Assembly: GCA_946496415.1 (NCBI GenBank)
Contig: CAMMGP010000107.1
Span: forward strand, 1 to 5,104
Length of the DNA: 5,104 bases
DNA from: an uncultured Clostridia bacterium
Lineage (GTDB): Bacteria > Bacillota > Clostridia > Christensenellales > Aristaeellaceae
Direction of reading: 5' to 3'
Shown here: piece by piece, positions 1 through 5,104 of the stretch
How the letters are laid out: each line of letters opens with the position of its first letter
Position numbering within the stretch: the first letter of the stretch is position 1
Position numbers and translations under genes: made by a program
Notes under the pieces: generated by a model
Told to the model about the DNA's origin: nothing
Database searches by the model: none
Seen by the model: the letters and a program-made list of their open reading frames with translations, nothing else

Positions 1-536
1 CCCACGTGGCTGTCGCCCATGTCGCCCTCGATCTCGGCCTTGGGCACCAGCGCCGCCACCGAGTCGATGACCACGATGTCGATGGCGCCGGAGCGCACCA
101 GCGCCTCGCAGATGTCCAGCGCCTGTTCGCCGTTGTCCGGCTGGGAGACGTAGAGTTCGTCGATGTCCACACCCAGCTTCCTGGCGTAGATGGGATCCAG
201 GGCGTGCTCCGCGTCGATGAACGCCGCCGTGCCGCCGGCCTTCTGCGCCTGGGCCACGGCGTGCAGGGCCAGCGTGGTCTTGCCCGAGGATTCGGGGCCG
301 TAGATCTCGATGATGCGGCCCTTGGGCAGCCCGCCCACGCCCAGCGCGAAGTCCAGATTGAGGCAGCCCGTGGGGATGACCTCCACCTGCATGCGGTCGG
401 CCTGATCGCCCAGCCGCATCACCGAGCCCTTGCCAAAGTCCTTTTCGATCTTGCCCAGCGCCACTTCCAGGGCGCGCCTGCGCTCGTCGCCGGCAAGGCG
501 GCTCACAGTGCCCTTGACGCTCTTTTTGTCCGCCAT
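1..536 (-). CDS. recA: RecA recombinase/SOS co-protease, N-terminal half (3' end beyond window)
   Basis: RecA binds single-stranded DNA as an ATP-dependent filament, drives homologous pairing and strand exchange in the cytoplasm, and triggers LexA self-cleavage. 178 complete codons are visible, about half of the usual 340-360 residues; the C-terminal half lies left of the window. Visible motifs: an N-terminal helix with EKDFGKGSVMRLGD (residues 31-44); Walker A GPESSGKTT (80-88, with Lys86); FIDAEHALDPIYARKLGVDI (106-125), whose Glu110 matches the catalytic glutamate (E. coli Glu96); Walker B-type VVIDSVAAL (155-163, Asp158); and the start of loop L1, PKAEIEGDMGDSHV (165-178). The ATG at 536-534 is well supported: GGAGG lies 7 nt upstream, and an in-frame TGA (542-540) two codons before the start excludes a longer protein. 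The tail before the core is about 14 residues longer than in E. coli. It is transcribed divergently from the kinase gene, with a LexA-type site upstream. Confidence 0.98.
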   Translation of the reverse strand, partial: MADKKSVKGTVSRLAGDERRRALEVALGKIEKDFGKGSVMRLGDQADRMQVEVIPTGCLNLDFALGVGGLPKGRIIEIYGPESSGKTTLALHAVAQAQKAGGTAAFIDAEHALDPIYARKLGVDIDELYVSQPDNGEQALDICEALVRSGAIDIVVIDSVAALVPKAEIEGDMGDSHV

Positions 537-543
537 GTGTCAT

Positions 544-548
544 CCTCC
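544..548 (-). promoter_or_regulatory. Ribosome binding site of recA
   Basis: GGAGG on the minus strand, 7 nt before the ATG. It follows directly after the predicted leader hairpin and, together with the in-frame stop at 542-540, fixes the recA start. Confidence 0.85.
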
Positions 549-554
549 GTGAAG

Positions 555-571
555 GGGCGGCCGCGCCGCCC
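555..571 (-). other. GC-rich hairpin in the predicted recA leader
   Basis: A perfect 7-bp inverted repeat: GGGCGGC, 3-nt loop, GCCGCCC. All stem pairs are G-C. It lies inside the predicted recA 5' untranslated region (start near 581) and ends 6 nt before the ribosome binding site. It has no following T-run in either direction, so it is not a typical intrinsic terminator. It may stabilise the 5' end or do nothing; the base pairing is seen, the role is not. Confidence 0.5.
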
Positions 572-587
572 GCGTTTCCTTTTGCTC

Positions 588-616
588 ATTATAGCACGGA
601 GGGCGGGGAAAATCCA
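588..616 (-). promoter_or_regulatory. Predicted recA promoter, sigma-A extended -10 type
   Basis: On the minus strand a perfect -10 TATAAT (593-588) is preceded by TG one base away (TGCTATAAT), giving an extended -10. A weak -35 candidate TGGATT (616-611, 3 of 6 consensus matches) sits 17 bp upstream. Transcription would start near 581 and give a leader of about 45 nt. An AT-rich patch (about 619-638), unusual for this GC-rich segment, lies just upstream and could act as an UP element. The LexA-type site at 618-631 abuts the -35. Confidence 0.7.
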
Positions 617-617
617 T

Positions 618-631
618 CGAACATAAGTTTA
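618..631. promoter_or_regulatory. LexA (DinR)-type SOS operator candidate at recA
   Basis: CGAACATAAGTTTA fits the Gram-positive SOS box CGAACRNRYGTTYG/C at all but two positions; the core is GAAC-N4-GTTT. It lies one base upstream of the predicted recA -35, where a repressor could block RNA polymerase. The rightward promoter starts 26 bp away (657), so repression of the kinase is less certain. LexA control of recA is the rule in Firmicutes; binding here is inferred from the motif. Confidence 0.65.
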
Positions 632-656
632 TTTTTCGCCAAAAGCGGGGCGGAGA

Positions 657-685
657 TTGTTTTGCCGCCGCCGGGGTGATATAAT
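657..685 (+). promoter_or_regulatory. Predicted promoter of the nucleoside kinase gene, extended -10 type
   Basis: A perfect -10 TATAAT (680-685) carries an upstream TG (TGATATAAT, 677-685), making an extended -10. A -35 candidate TTGTTT (657-662, 3 of 6 matches) lies exactly 17 bp upstream. The predicted start near 692 leaves a leader of about 30 nt before the ATG at 722. It could drive all three rightward genes. Confidence 0.7.
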
Positions 686-705
686 AGAAAATGCGAGAAA
701 TTGGC

Positions 706-713
706 AGGGAGGT
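706..713 (+). promoter_or_regulatory. Ribosome binding site of the kinase gene (decides the start)
   Basis: AGGGAGGT lies with its GGAGG core (708-712) 9 nt before the ATG at 722. The in-frame TTG at 701 has no such site upstream and would place this motif inside the coding region, so ATG 722 is preferred. Confidence 0.8.
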
Positions 714-721
714 GCGGCCGC

Positions 722-2356
722 ATGCGCGCTGTGATCGACGGAAAAGCGGTGGAATTTGACAAGGGAACGCCCTGGTGGGCGCTGGTGAAACAGCCGGGCG
801 CGCTGGGCGTCAGCGTGGGCGGCAGCACGCTCTCCCTGAACGCCCCGGCGCGCGACGGCGCGCAGGCGCGCGTGCTCACCTATGCCGACGAGGAGGGCCG
901 GCGCATCTACGAGCGCACGCTGGAACTGATGTTCCTCGCCGCGGCGCAGAAGGTCATCCCCGGCCGCCGCGTGCGTTTCGAACATTCGTTCGGAGACGGC
1001 ATTTTCGTGCGCCTGCCCAAGACCACGGTGACGCGCGCGCTGGCCGGGCGCATCGAGCGCGAGATGCGCGACATGGCGGAACGCGACGAACCCATTGCCT
1101 ACACCAGATGCACCAAGGAAGAGGCCAACGCCTACTTCGCCGCCACGGGGCAGACGGACAAACTGCGCCTGTTCCAGTATCGCAGGCTCAACACCTTCCA
1201 CTTCTACGAACTGGAGGGCGTGAAGGAATACTTTTACGGCGAGATGGCCCCTTCGACGGGTTGTGCCGGCGTGTTCCAGCTCAGGCTCTACCTGCCGGGG
1301 CTGTTGTTGCGCTGGCCGGCGGCGGAGACGGGCGGGCTGCGCATGGCGCCGTTTGCGGACATGCCCAAATTGATGCGCACGTTTGGCGAGACGGGGCGCA
1401 TGAACGGCGTGCTCAGCTGCGAAAACGCCGCCGACTTGAACGAGATGATCGAGCGCCGCGCCTTCCGCGACTTCATCCGCGTCAGCGAGGCCATCCACGA
1501 GCGCCACATCGAGTTGATCGCCGACCAGATCGTGCGCTCGGGCGCGCGCGTGGTGCTCATCGCCGGGCCGTCTTCCTCGGGCAAGACCACGTTTGCCCAT
1601 CGCCTGATCATCGCGCTGCGGGCGCTGGGGTTAAGGCCGATGAAACTCTCTCTGGACGACTATTACCGCGACCGCGCCGATCTGCCGCTGGAGGAGGACG
1701 GCCGCCCCGACCTCGAGCGCCTGGACACGCTGGACGTGCCGCTTCTGGACGAGCATCTGGTTCGGCTTTTGCAGGGCGAGGCCGTGGAGGCCCCGGAGTT
1801 TGACTTCGTGCGCGGCGTGCGCGCGGAAAGGACGCACACGATCAGGGTGGCCGCCGATCAGCCCATCGTCATCGAGGGCATCCACGGCCTCAACGACGAA
1901 CTGACCGAGTCCGTGCCGCGGGAACTGAAGTTCAAGATCTACGTCAGCGCCCTGACCATGCTCAACCTCGACGACCACAACCGTATCCACACCACCGACG
2001 CGCGGCTGCTTAGGCGCATCGTGCGCGATTATCAGTTCCGCGGCACCGAGCCGGAGGGCACCATCGCCATGTGGCCGAGTGTGCGGCGCGGCGAGGAGAA
2101 GTACATCTTCCCCTATCAGGAGCAGGCGGACGCCATGTTCAACTCGGCCCTGCCCTATGAACTGCCGATCATGAAAAAGTTCGTCTACCCCATGCTCTGC
2201 CGCATCGAGCCGCAAAGCCCCTGCTACACGCTGGCGCGGCGGCTGGTGAAGTTTTTGAACTACATTCGCGTTTCCGACGCGGAGGACGAGGTGCCGCTCA
2301 ACTCCATATTGCGCGAATTCATCGGCGGCTGTTGCTTTTACCGCGAGGAGGACTAG
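722..2356 (+). CDS. Nucleoside (uridine-type) kinase fused to TGS/SAD-like domains of tRNA synthetases
   Basis: The 544-residue protein belongs to the Firmicute/Thermotoga group of long uridine-kinase-like proteins. Residues 1 to about 60 resemble a degenerate TGS domain. Residues about 62-230 resemble the second additional (SAD) domain of threonyl/alanyl-tRNA synthetase, including EHSFGDGIF (87-95) and CTKEEANAYF (130-139). Residues about 275-475 form the kinase: Walker A AGPSSSGKTT (281-290), SLDDYYRDR (310-318, matching the acceptor-binding DxxY region of uridine kinases), EGIHGLND (385-392) and RRIVRDYQFRG (431-441). The expected role is ATP- or GTP-dependent phosphorylation of a nucleoside in the cytoplasm, but the true substrate of this long form is uncertain. 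The SAD zinc ligands are not intact: the HxxxH pattern reads His88 then Asp92, so tRNA editing is unlikely. It is divergent from recA and 104 bp before the lipoprotein gene. The start is chosen on its ribosome binding site. Confidence 0.88.
   Translation: MRAVIDGKAVEFDKGTPWWALVKQPGALGVSVGGSTLSLNAPARDGAQARVLTYADEEGRRIYERTLELMFLAAAQKVIPGRRVRFEHSFGDGIFVRLPKTTVTRALAGRIEREMRDMAERDEPIAYTRCTKEEANAYFAATGQTDKLRLFQYRRLNTFHFYELEGVKEYFYGEMAPSTGCAGVFQLRLYLPGLLLRWPAAETGGLRMAPFADMPKLMRTFGETGRMNGVLSCENAADLNEMIERRAFRDFIRVSEAIHERHIELIADQIVRSGARVVLIAGPSSSGKTTFAHRLIIALRALGLRPMKLSLDDYYRDRADLPLEEDGRPDLERLDTLDVPLLDEHLVRLLQGEAVEAPEFDFVRGVRAERTHTIRVAADQPIVIEGIHGLNDELTESVPRELKFKIYVSALTMLNLDDHNRIHTTDARLLRRIVRDYQFRGTEPEGTIAMWPSVRRGEEKYIFPYQEQADAMFNSALPYELPIMKKFVYPMLCRIEPQSPCYTLARRLVKFLNYIRVSDAEDEVPLNSILREFIGGCCFYREED
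979..992. promoter_or_regulatory. Intragenic LexA-box-like palindrome within the kinase gene
   Basis: CGAACATTCGTTCG has perfect complementary outer arms (CGAAC/GTTCG) and matches 13 of 14 positions of CGAACRNRYGTTYG. That is a closer match than the site beside recA. It lies in the codons for residues 86-91 (R-F-E-H-S-F), about 440 bp from the recA start and about 257 bp inside the kinase gene. It could be a second LexA site or a chance product of a conserved protein motif. Confidence 0.35.
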
Positions 2357-2425
2357 CGCGCGGCGCGGGATTCGCAGGTTTTTCCATCCCTCGAATTGCC
2401 CGCGCTGGGTTTATTTGCGTTCCGA

Positions 2426-2446
2426 TTGCGCAAGATATTGGCGCAA
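2426..2446 (+). repeat. Short inverted repeat next to the lipoprotein ribosome binding site
   Basis: TTGCGC (2426-2431) and GCGCAA (2441-2446) are perfect 6-bp complementary arms around a 9-nt loop. The right arm shares its last two bases with the AAGGAGG ribosome binding site at 2445-2451, so a folded leader could slightly affect ribosome access. The stem is short and may be chance. Confidence 0.35.
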
Positions 2447-2451
2447 GGAGG
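2445..2451 (+). promoter_or_regulatory. Ribosome binding site of the lipoprotein gene
   Basis: AAGGAGG, a near-complete anti-16S match, lies 9 nt before the ATG at 2461. It selects this start over in-frame upstream codons, and the chosen start puts a signal peptide at the N-terminus. Confidence 0.85.
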
Positions 2452-2460
2452 AATGCAAAT

Positions 2461-3006
2461 ATGAGACTTTCCAAATGGACGCTGCTCGCGGCGCTGCTGG
2501 CTGTCGCCGCGCTTTCCCTCGCCGGCTGCATGAACGCGGGCAACCGCGTGGATACTGCCGCGCCTTCGCCCTCGGCGGGCTCCACCGCCGGCACGGGCTC
2601 CGTGGGCGATTCGAACGGAACCAACCAGTCCGGCCTGGCCGACGGCGCGGGCACGGGCGCGGCCACGCCCTTTGACTGGAAAAACAACGCCGCCCAGGTA
2701 GAGACGGCCATCAACCAGATATCCGAGATCGCCGACAGCCGCGTGGTCGTGGCCGGCACCACGGCGCTGGTGGCCGTGCGCTACACAGACGCCTATCAGG
2801 GCGAGACGACCGAGCGCATCCGCGAGATGGTGGCCGGGGCCGTGCGCGAGGCCGATCCTACCATCCAGACCGTGGCCGTGACCAGCGAGGAAAGCGACGT
2901 GACCGCGGTCTATGAACTGGCCGACCGCATACGCGCCGGCGAGAACGCCGACGACATGGCCGACGAGATCAACCGCATCGTCCGCAACCCCACGACGCTG
3001 CGCTGA
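2461..3006 (+). CDS. YhcN/YlaJ-type sporulation lipoprotein
   Basis: A 181-residue predicted lipoprotein. The signal peptide has Arg2 and Lys5, a hydrophobic stretch (about 7-20) and a lipobox LAGC (20-23); Cys23 would be lipidated and anchored on the outer face of the membrane. Residues about 26-70 are a flexible linker rich in Gly, Ser, Thr, Ala and Asn. The C-terminal domain (about 76-175) has the order seen in the YhcN/YlaJ family: an AINQISEIADSRVVVAGTTA segment (83-102), the strand ALVAVRY (102-108), a helix ending in READPTIQTVAVTSEES (129-145), then a helix with ADRIRAGENADDMADEINRI (154-173). Members in Bacillus are linked to the forespore membrane or spore, including germination and outgrowth; the molecular activity is unknown. 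It follows the kinase gene by 104 bp and precedes dnaE by 71 bp. The family call rests on recalled pattern, not a search. Confidence 0.8.
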   Translation: MRLSKWTLLAALLAVAALSLAGCMNAGNRVDTAAPSPSAGSTAGTGSVGDSNGTNQSGLADGAGTGAATPFDWKNNAAQVETAINQISEIADSRVVVAGTTALVAVRYTDAYQGETTERIREMVAGAVREADPTIQTVAVTSEESDVTAVYELADRIRAGENADDMADEINRIVRNPTTLR

Positions 3007-3038
3007 ACCGGCAGCGATGGGGTTACGGCCGTCGCTTT

Positions 3039-3058
3039 CGGGGGAGGCTCCTCCCCCG
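3039..3058 (+). repeat. Perfect 9-bp inverted repeat (hairpin) before dnaE
   Basis: CGGGGGAGG and CCTCCCCCG flank a 2-bp centre, giving an 8-bp almost all-GC stem with a 4-nt loop in RNA. It lies 33 nt after the lipoprotein stop and 9 nt before the dnaE ribosome binding site. No T-run follows on the plus strand, so it does not look like a standard intrinsic terminator; an mRNA-stability or attenuation role is possible. The bases CCTCCC (3050-3055) in its right arm are also the exact complement of GGGAGG (3068-3073). Confidence 0.6.
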
Positions 3059-3067
3059 CCTACATAC

Positions 3068-3073
3068 GGGAGG
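3068..3073 (+). promoter_or_regulatory. Ribosome binding site of dnaE, potentially sequestered
   Basis: GGGAGG ends 4 nt before the ATG at 3078, slightly closer than usual. It is the exact complement of CCTCCC at 3050-3055, with a 12-nt loop between them, so access to it could depend on which hairpin forms. Confidence 0.75.
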
Positions 3074-3077
3074 ACAA

Positions 3078-5104
3078 ATGTTTACTCACCTGCACCTGCA
3101 CACGGAATACAGTTTGCTCGACGGCGCCTGCTCCATCAAGCCCCTCGTCTCCCGCCTCAGGGAACTGGGCATGGACGCCTGCGCCGTCACCGACCACGGC
3201 GTGATGTACGGCGTGGTGGATTTTTACCGCGCCTGCAAGGACGCCGGCATCCATCCCGTCATTGGCTGCGAGGTGTACGTCTGCCCGGACATGGACGAAA
3301 AGCAGTCCGCCTTCCGCGAGTATTCCCACCTCGTTTTGCTCTGCGAGAACAACGAGGGCTACAAAAACCTCTCCCGCCTCGTCTCCGAGGGCTTCACGCG
3401 CGGCTTTTACTACCGCCCGCGCGTGGACTACAAATTGCTGGAAAAGTACTCCGGCGGCCTCATCGCCCTCTCCGCCTGCCTCTCGGGCGATCTGCCCAAG
3501 CTTTTGCTCGACGGGCGCGACAACGAGGCCCGGCAGGTGGCGCAGAAATATCTGGACATCTTCGGCAGGGGCAATTTCTTCGTGGAATTGCAGGATCACG
3601 GCATCCCCGAGGAAAAGCAGGTGCTGCCGCGCCTGGTCAAACTGGCGCGGGAGATGGACATCCCCCTCGTCATTACCAACGACTGCCACTACCTGACCGC
3701 GGATGACGCCGAAGCGCAGGAAGTGCTGATGTGCATCCAGACGGGCAAGACGCTCTCCGACCCCAACCGCATGAAGATGACCACGCGCGAGCTCTACGTC
3801 AAGAGCGAGGCGGAGATGCGCGCCCTCTTCCCCAACTTCCCGGACGCCATCGAAAACACGGCGAAGATCGCCGCGCGCTGCAACGTGGAGTTCGACTTTT
3901 CCACCACGCACCTGCCGAAATTCCCCCTGCCCGAGGGCGAGACGGACGCGCTTGCCTACCTGCGCGCCCTGTGCGAAAAGGGCCTTAAGGAGCGCTACGG
4001 CGAGGGCCGCGAGGACGCGCGCGAGCGCATGGAATACGAATTGGGCGTCATCTCCGGCATGGGCTATGTGGATTATTTCCTCATCGTCTGGGATTTTATC
4101 CACTACGCGCGCACCCACGGCGTGGGCGTGGGGCCGGGGCGCGGTAGCGGCGCGGGTTCCATCGTCGCCTACTGCCTGGGCATCACCTCCATCGACCCCA
4201 TCCAGTACAATTTGCTCTTTGAGCGCTTCCTCAATCCCGAGCGCGTTTCCATGCCGGATATCGACGTGGACTTCGACTACGAGCGCCGCGGGCAGGTGAT
4301 CGACTACGTGCGCCGCCGCTACGGCTCGGATCACGTGGCGCAGATCATCACCTTCGGCACCATGGCCGCCCGCGCCGTCATCCGCGACGTGGGCCGGGTG
4401 ATGGACATGTCCTATCAGGAAACGGACCGCATCGCCAAACTGGTGCCCTTTGAACTGGGCATGACCTTGGAGCGCGCCCTTTCCCTCTCTACGGAGCTGC
4501 GCCGCCTCTACGAGGGCGACGAGCGCGTGCGCGAGGTCATCGACACGGCGAAAAAACTCGAGGGCATGCCGCGCAACGCCTCCACACACGCCGCCGGCGT
4601 GCTCATCACCAGCGAGCCGGTGGTCAACTACGTGCCTTTGCAGACCAACGACGACGTGGTCACCACCCAGTTCCCCATGGGCACGCTCGAGGCGCTGGGG
4701 CTTCTGAAAATGGACTTTCTCGGCCTGCGCACGCTCAACGTCATCATGGACTCCATCGCCCTGGCCGTCGAGGCGGGCGCGGAGCCGTTTAAGAGCGAAG
4801 ACATCCCCCTCGACGACCCCGGCGTGTACAAAATGATCTCCGAGGGCGACACGGACGGCGTGTTCCAGCTTGAATCCGCGGGCATGAAGCAGTTTTTGAC
4901 CAACATGCGCCCGGAGAACTTCGAGGACGTCATCGCCGCCATTTCCCTCTACCGCCCGGGGCCGATGGAGTCCATCCCCCGCTACATACAGGGAAAGCAC
5001 GACCCCTCCAGCGTGCGCTACGAGACGCCGCTACTCAAGCCCATCCTCGACGTCACCTACGGCTGCATGGTCTATCAGGAACAGGTGATGCAGATCGTGC
5101 GCGA
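3078..5104 (+). CDS. dnaE: DNA polymerase III alpha subunit, DnaE1 type (3' end beyond window)
   Basis: DnaE is a C-family replicative polymerase that synthesises DNA in the replisome. 675 complete codons are present of an expected 1,100-1,200, with an open frame to the window edge. An N-terminal PHP domain (about 1-210) shows every metal-ligand position expected of an active PHP: His6, His8, Asp39, His40, Glu65, His84, Cys134, Asp202 and His204. The palm carries VGPGRGSGAGS (351-361), MPDIDVDF (392-399) with catalytic Asp396 and Asp398, and KMDFLGLRTL (544-553) with the third catalytic Asp546. Conserved NASTHAAGVLI (500-510), GVFQLES (594-600) and SLYRPGPM (623-630) lie in the palm and fingers. 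The start at 3078 is supported by GGGAGG upstream and by MFTHLHLHTEYSLLDG beginning as in relatives. The thumb end, beta-binding and OB regions are outside. Many Firmicutes also use PolC; whether this genome does cannot be seen. Confidence 0.97.
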   Translation, partial: MFTHLHLHTEYSLLDGACSIKPLVSRLRELGMDACAVTDHGVMYGVVDFYRACKDAGIHPVIGCEVYVCPDMDEKQSAFREYSHLVLLCENNEGYKNLSRLVSEGFTRGFYYRPRVDYKLLEKYSGGLIALSACLSGDLPKLLLDGRDNEARQVAQKYLDIFGRGNFFVELQDHGIPEEKQVLPRLVKLAREMDIPLVITNDCHYLTADDAEAQEVLMCIQTGKTLSDPNRMKMTTRELYVKSEAEMRALFPNFPDAIENTAKIAARCNVEFDFSTTHLPKFPLPEGETDALAYLRALCEKGLKERYGEGREDARERMEYELGVISGMGYVDYFLIVWDFIHYARTHGVGVGPGRGSGAGSIVAYCLGITSIDPIQYNLLFERFLNPERVSMPDIDVDFDYERRGQVIDYVRRRYGSDHVAQIITFGTMAARAVIRDVGRVMDMSYQETDRIAKLVPFELGMTLERALSLSTELRRLYEGDERVREVIDTAKKLEGMPRNASTHAAGVLITSEPVVNYVPLQTNDDVVTTQFPMGTLEALGLLKMDFLGLRTLNVIMDSIALAVEAGAEPFKSEDIPLDDPGVYKMISEGDTDGVFQLESAGMKQFLTNMRPENFEDVIAAISLYRPGPMESIPRYIQGKHDPSSVRYETPLLKPILDVTYGCMVYQEQVMQIVR

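Larger units (their letters stand above)
2357..2460. other. Intergenic gap between kinase and lipoprotein genes
   Basis: This 104-bp gap is somewhat richer in A and T than the genes around it. I see no convincing sigma-A promoter, no clear match to forespore or mother-cell sigma-factor promoters, and no terminator: the T5 run at 2379-2383 is not preceded by a stable stem. It contains a small inverted repeat (2426-2446) and the lipoprotein ribosome binding site. Read-through from the kinase gene is therefore plausible. Confidence 0.5.

Noticed and set aside
6..626. Plus-strand frame across recA and its upstream region
   Set aside because: It is antisense to recA and runs through the recA promoter; RecA motifs on the minus strand are decisive.
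701..721. TTG codon at 701 as an alternative start of the kinase
   Set aside because: No ribosome binding site precedes it, it is only about 9 nt from the predicted transcription start, and the AGGGAGGT motif would fall inside the coding region. ATG 722 has ideal spacing.
558..721. Two GCGGCCGC octamers (558-565 and 714-721) flanking the recA/kinase control region
   Set aside because: Such palindromes are expected by chance in GC-rich DNA. The first overlaps the leader hairpin; nothing suggests a cloning junction or repeat element.
629..1600. Long minus-strand frame opposite the kinase gene
   Set aside because: It shadows the kinase coding sequence, has a biased Arg/Ala/His composition and no domain motif; the plus-strand protein has clear kinase motifs.
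2357..2383. Possible terminator after the kinase (GC-rich patch followed by T5 at 2379-2383)
   Set aside because: The only pairing is a 4-bp CGCG stem separated from the T-run by more than ten bases; no stable stem abuts the Ts.
2411..2439. Possible sigma-A promoter (TTATTT, 17 bp, GATATT) before the lipoprotein gene
   Set aside because: Only 2 of 6 and 4 of 6 consensus matches and no extended -10, so it is too weak to annotate.
3039..3058. Hairpin before dnaE as an intrinsic terminator of the lipoprotein gene
   Set aside because: The stem is strong, but the next bases (CCTACATACGGG) contain no T-run, so it lacks the defining feature.
3060..5000. Very long open frame (646 codons) on the minus strand opposite dnaE
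   Set aside because: Its frame lies antisense to dnaE, which is unambiguous by motifs. The translation is His/Ala/Val-rich low-complexity typical of the complement of a GC-rich gene, with no recognisable domain.

Overview
The window looks like a GC-rich chromosomal segment of an endospore-forming Firmicute, probably in the Clostridia. Three things support this by eye: strong purine-rich ribosome binding sites (GGAGG) before every gene, a YhcN/YlaJ-type spore lipoprotein, and operator-like sites of the Bacillus/Clostridium LexA (DinR) type beside recA. No species can be named from the sequence alone. Both outer genes run off the window.

Layout. Positions 1-536 (minus strand) hold the N-terminal half of recA, the strand-exchange ATPase and SOS co-protease. 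The gap at 537-721 is a divergent control region. It has an extended -10 promoter for recA, an extended -10 promoter for the next gene, a LexA-box-like site between them, and a GC hairpin in the predicted recA leader. Positions 722-2356 (plus) encode a fused protein: a TGS-like segment, a threonyl/alanyl-tRNA-synthetase SAD-like domain and a C-terminal uridine-kinase/phosphoribulokinase-type P-loop kinase. Positions 2461-3006 (plus) encode a small lipoprotein of the YhcN/YlaJ spore family. From 3078 to the window end (plus) lies the first 675 codons of dnaE, the alpha subunit of DNA polymerase III, with an apparently complete metal-binding PHP domain and all three catalytic aspartates.

How it fits together. 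recA and dnaE are DNA-maintenance genes separated by a nucleoside kinase and a sporulation-type lipoprotein. The three rightward genes are spaced by 104 and 71 bp with no convincing terminator or internal promoter, so co-transcription from the promoter at 657-685 is possible but unproven. The short gap before dnaE contains a perfect 9-bp inverted repeat whose right arm can also pair with the dnaE ribosome binding site.

No mobile element, CRISPR array, tRNA or rRNA was seen. The gene content is ordinary core genome. The most notable signals are regulatory: the LexA-type site at recA, a second and more symmetric one inside the kinase coding region, and the competing hairpins before dnaE.
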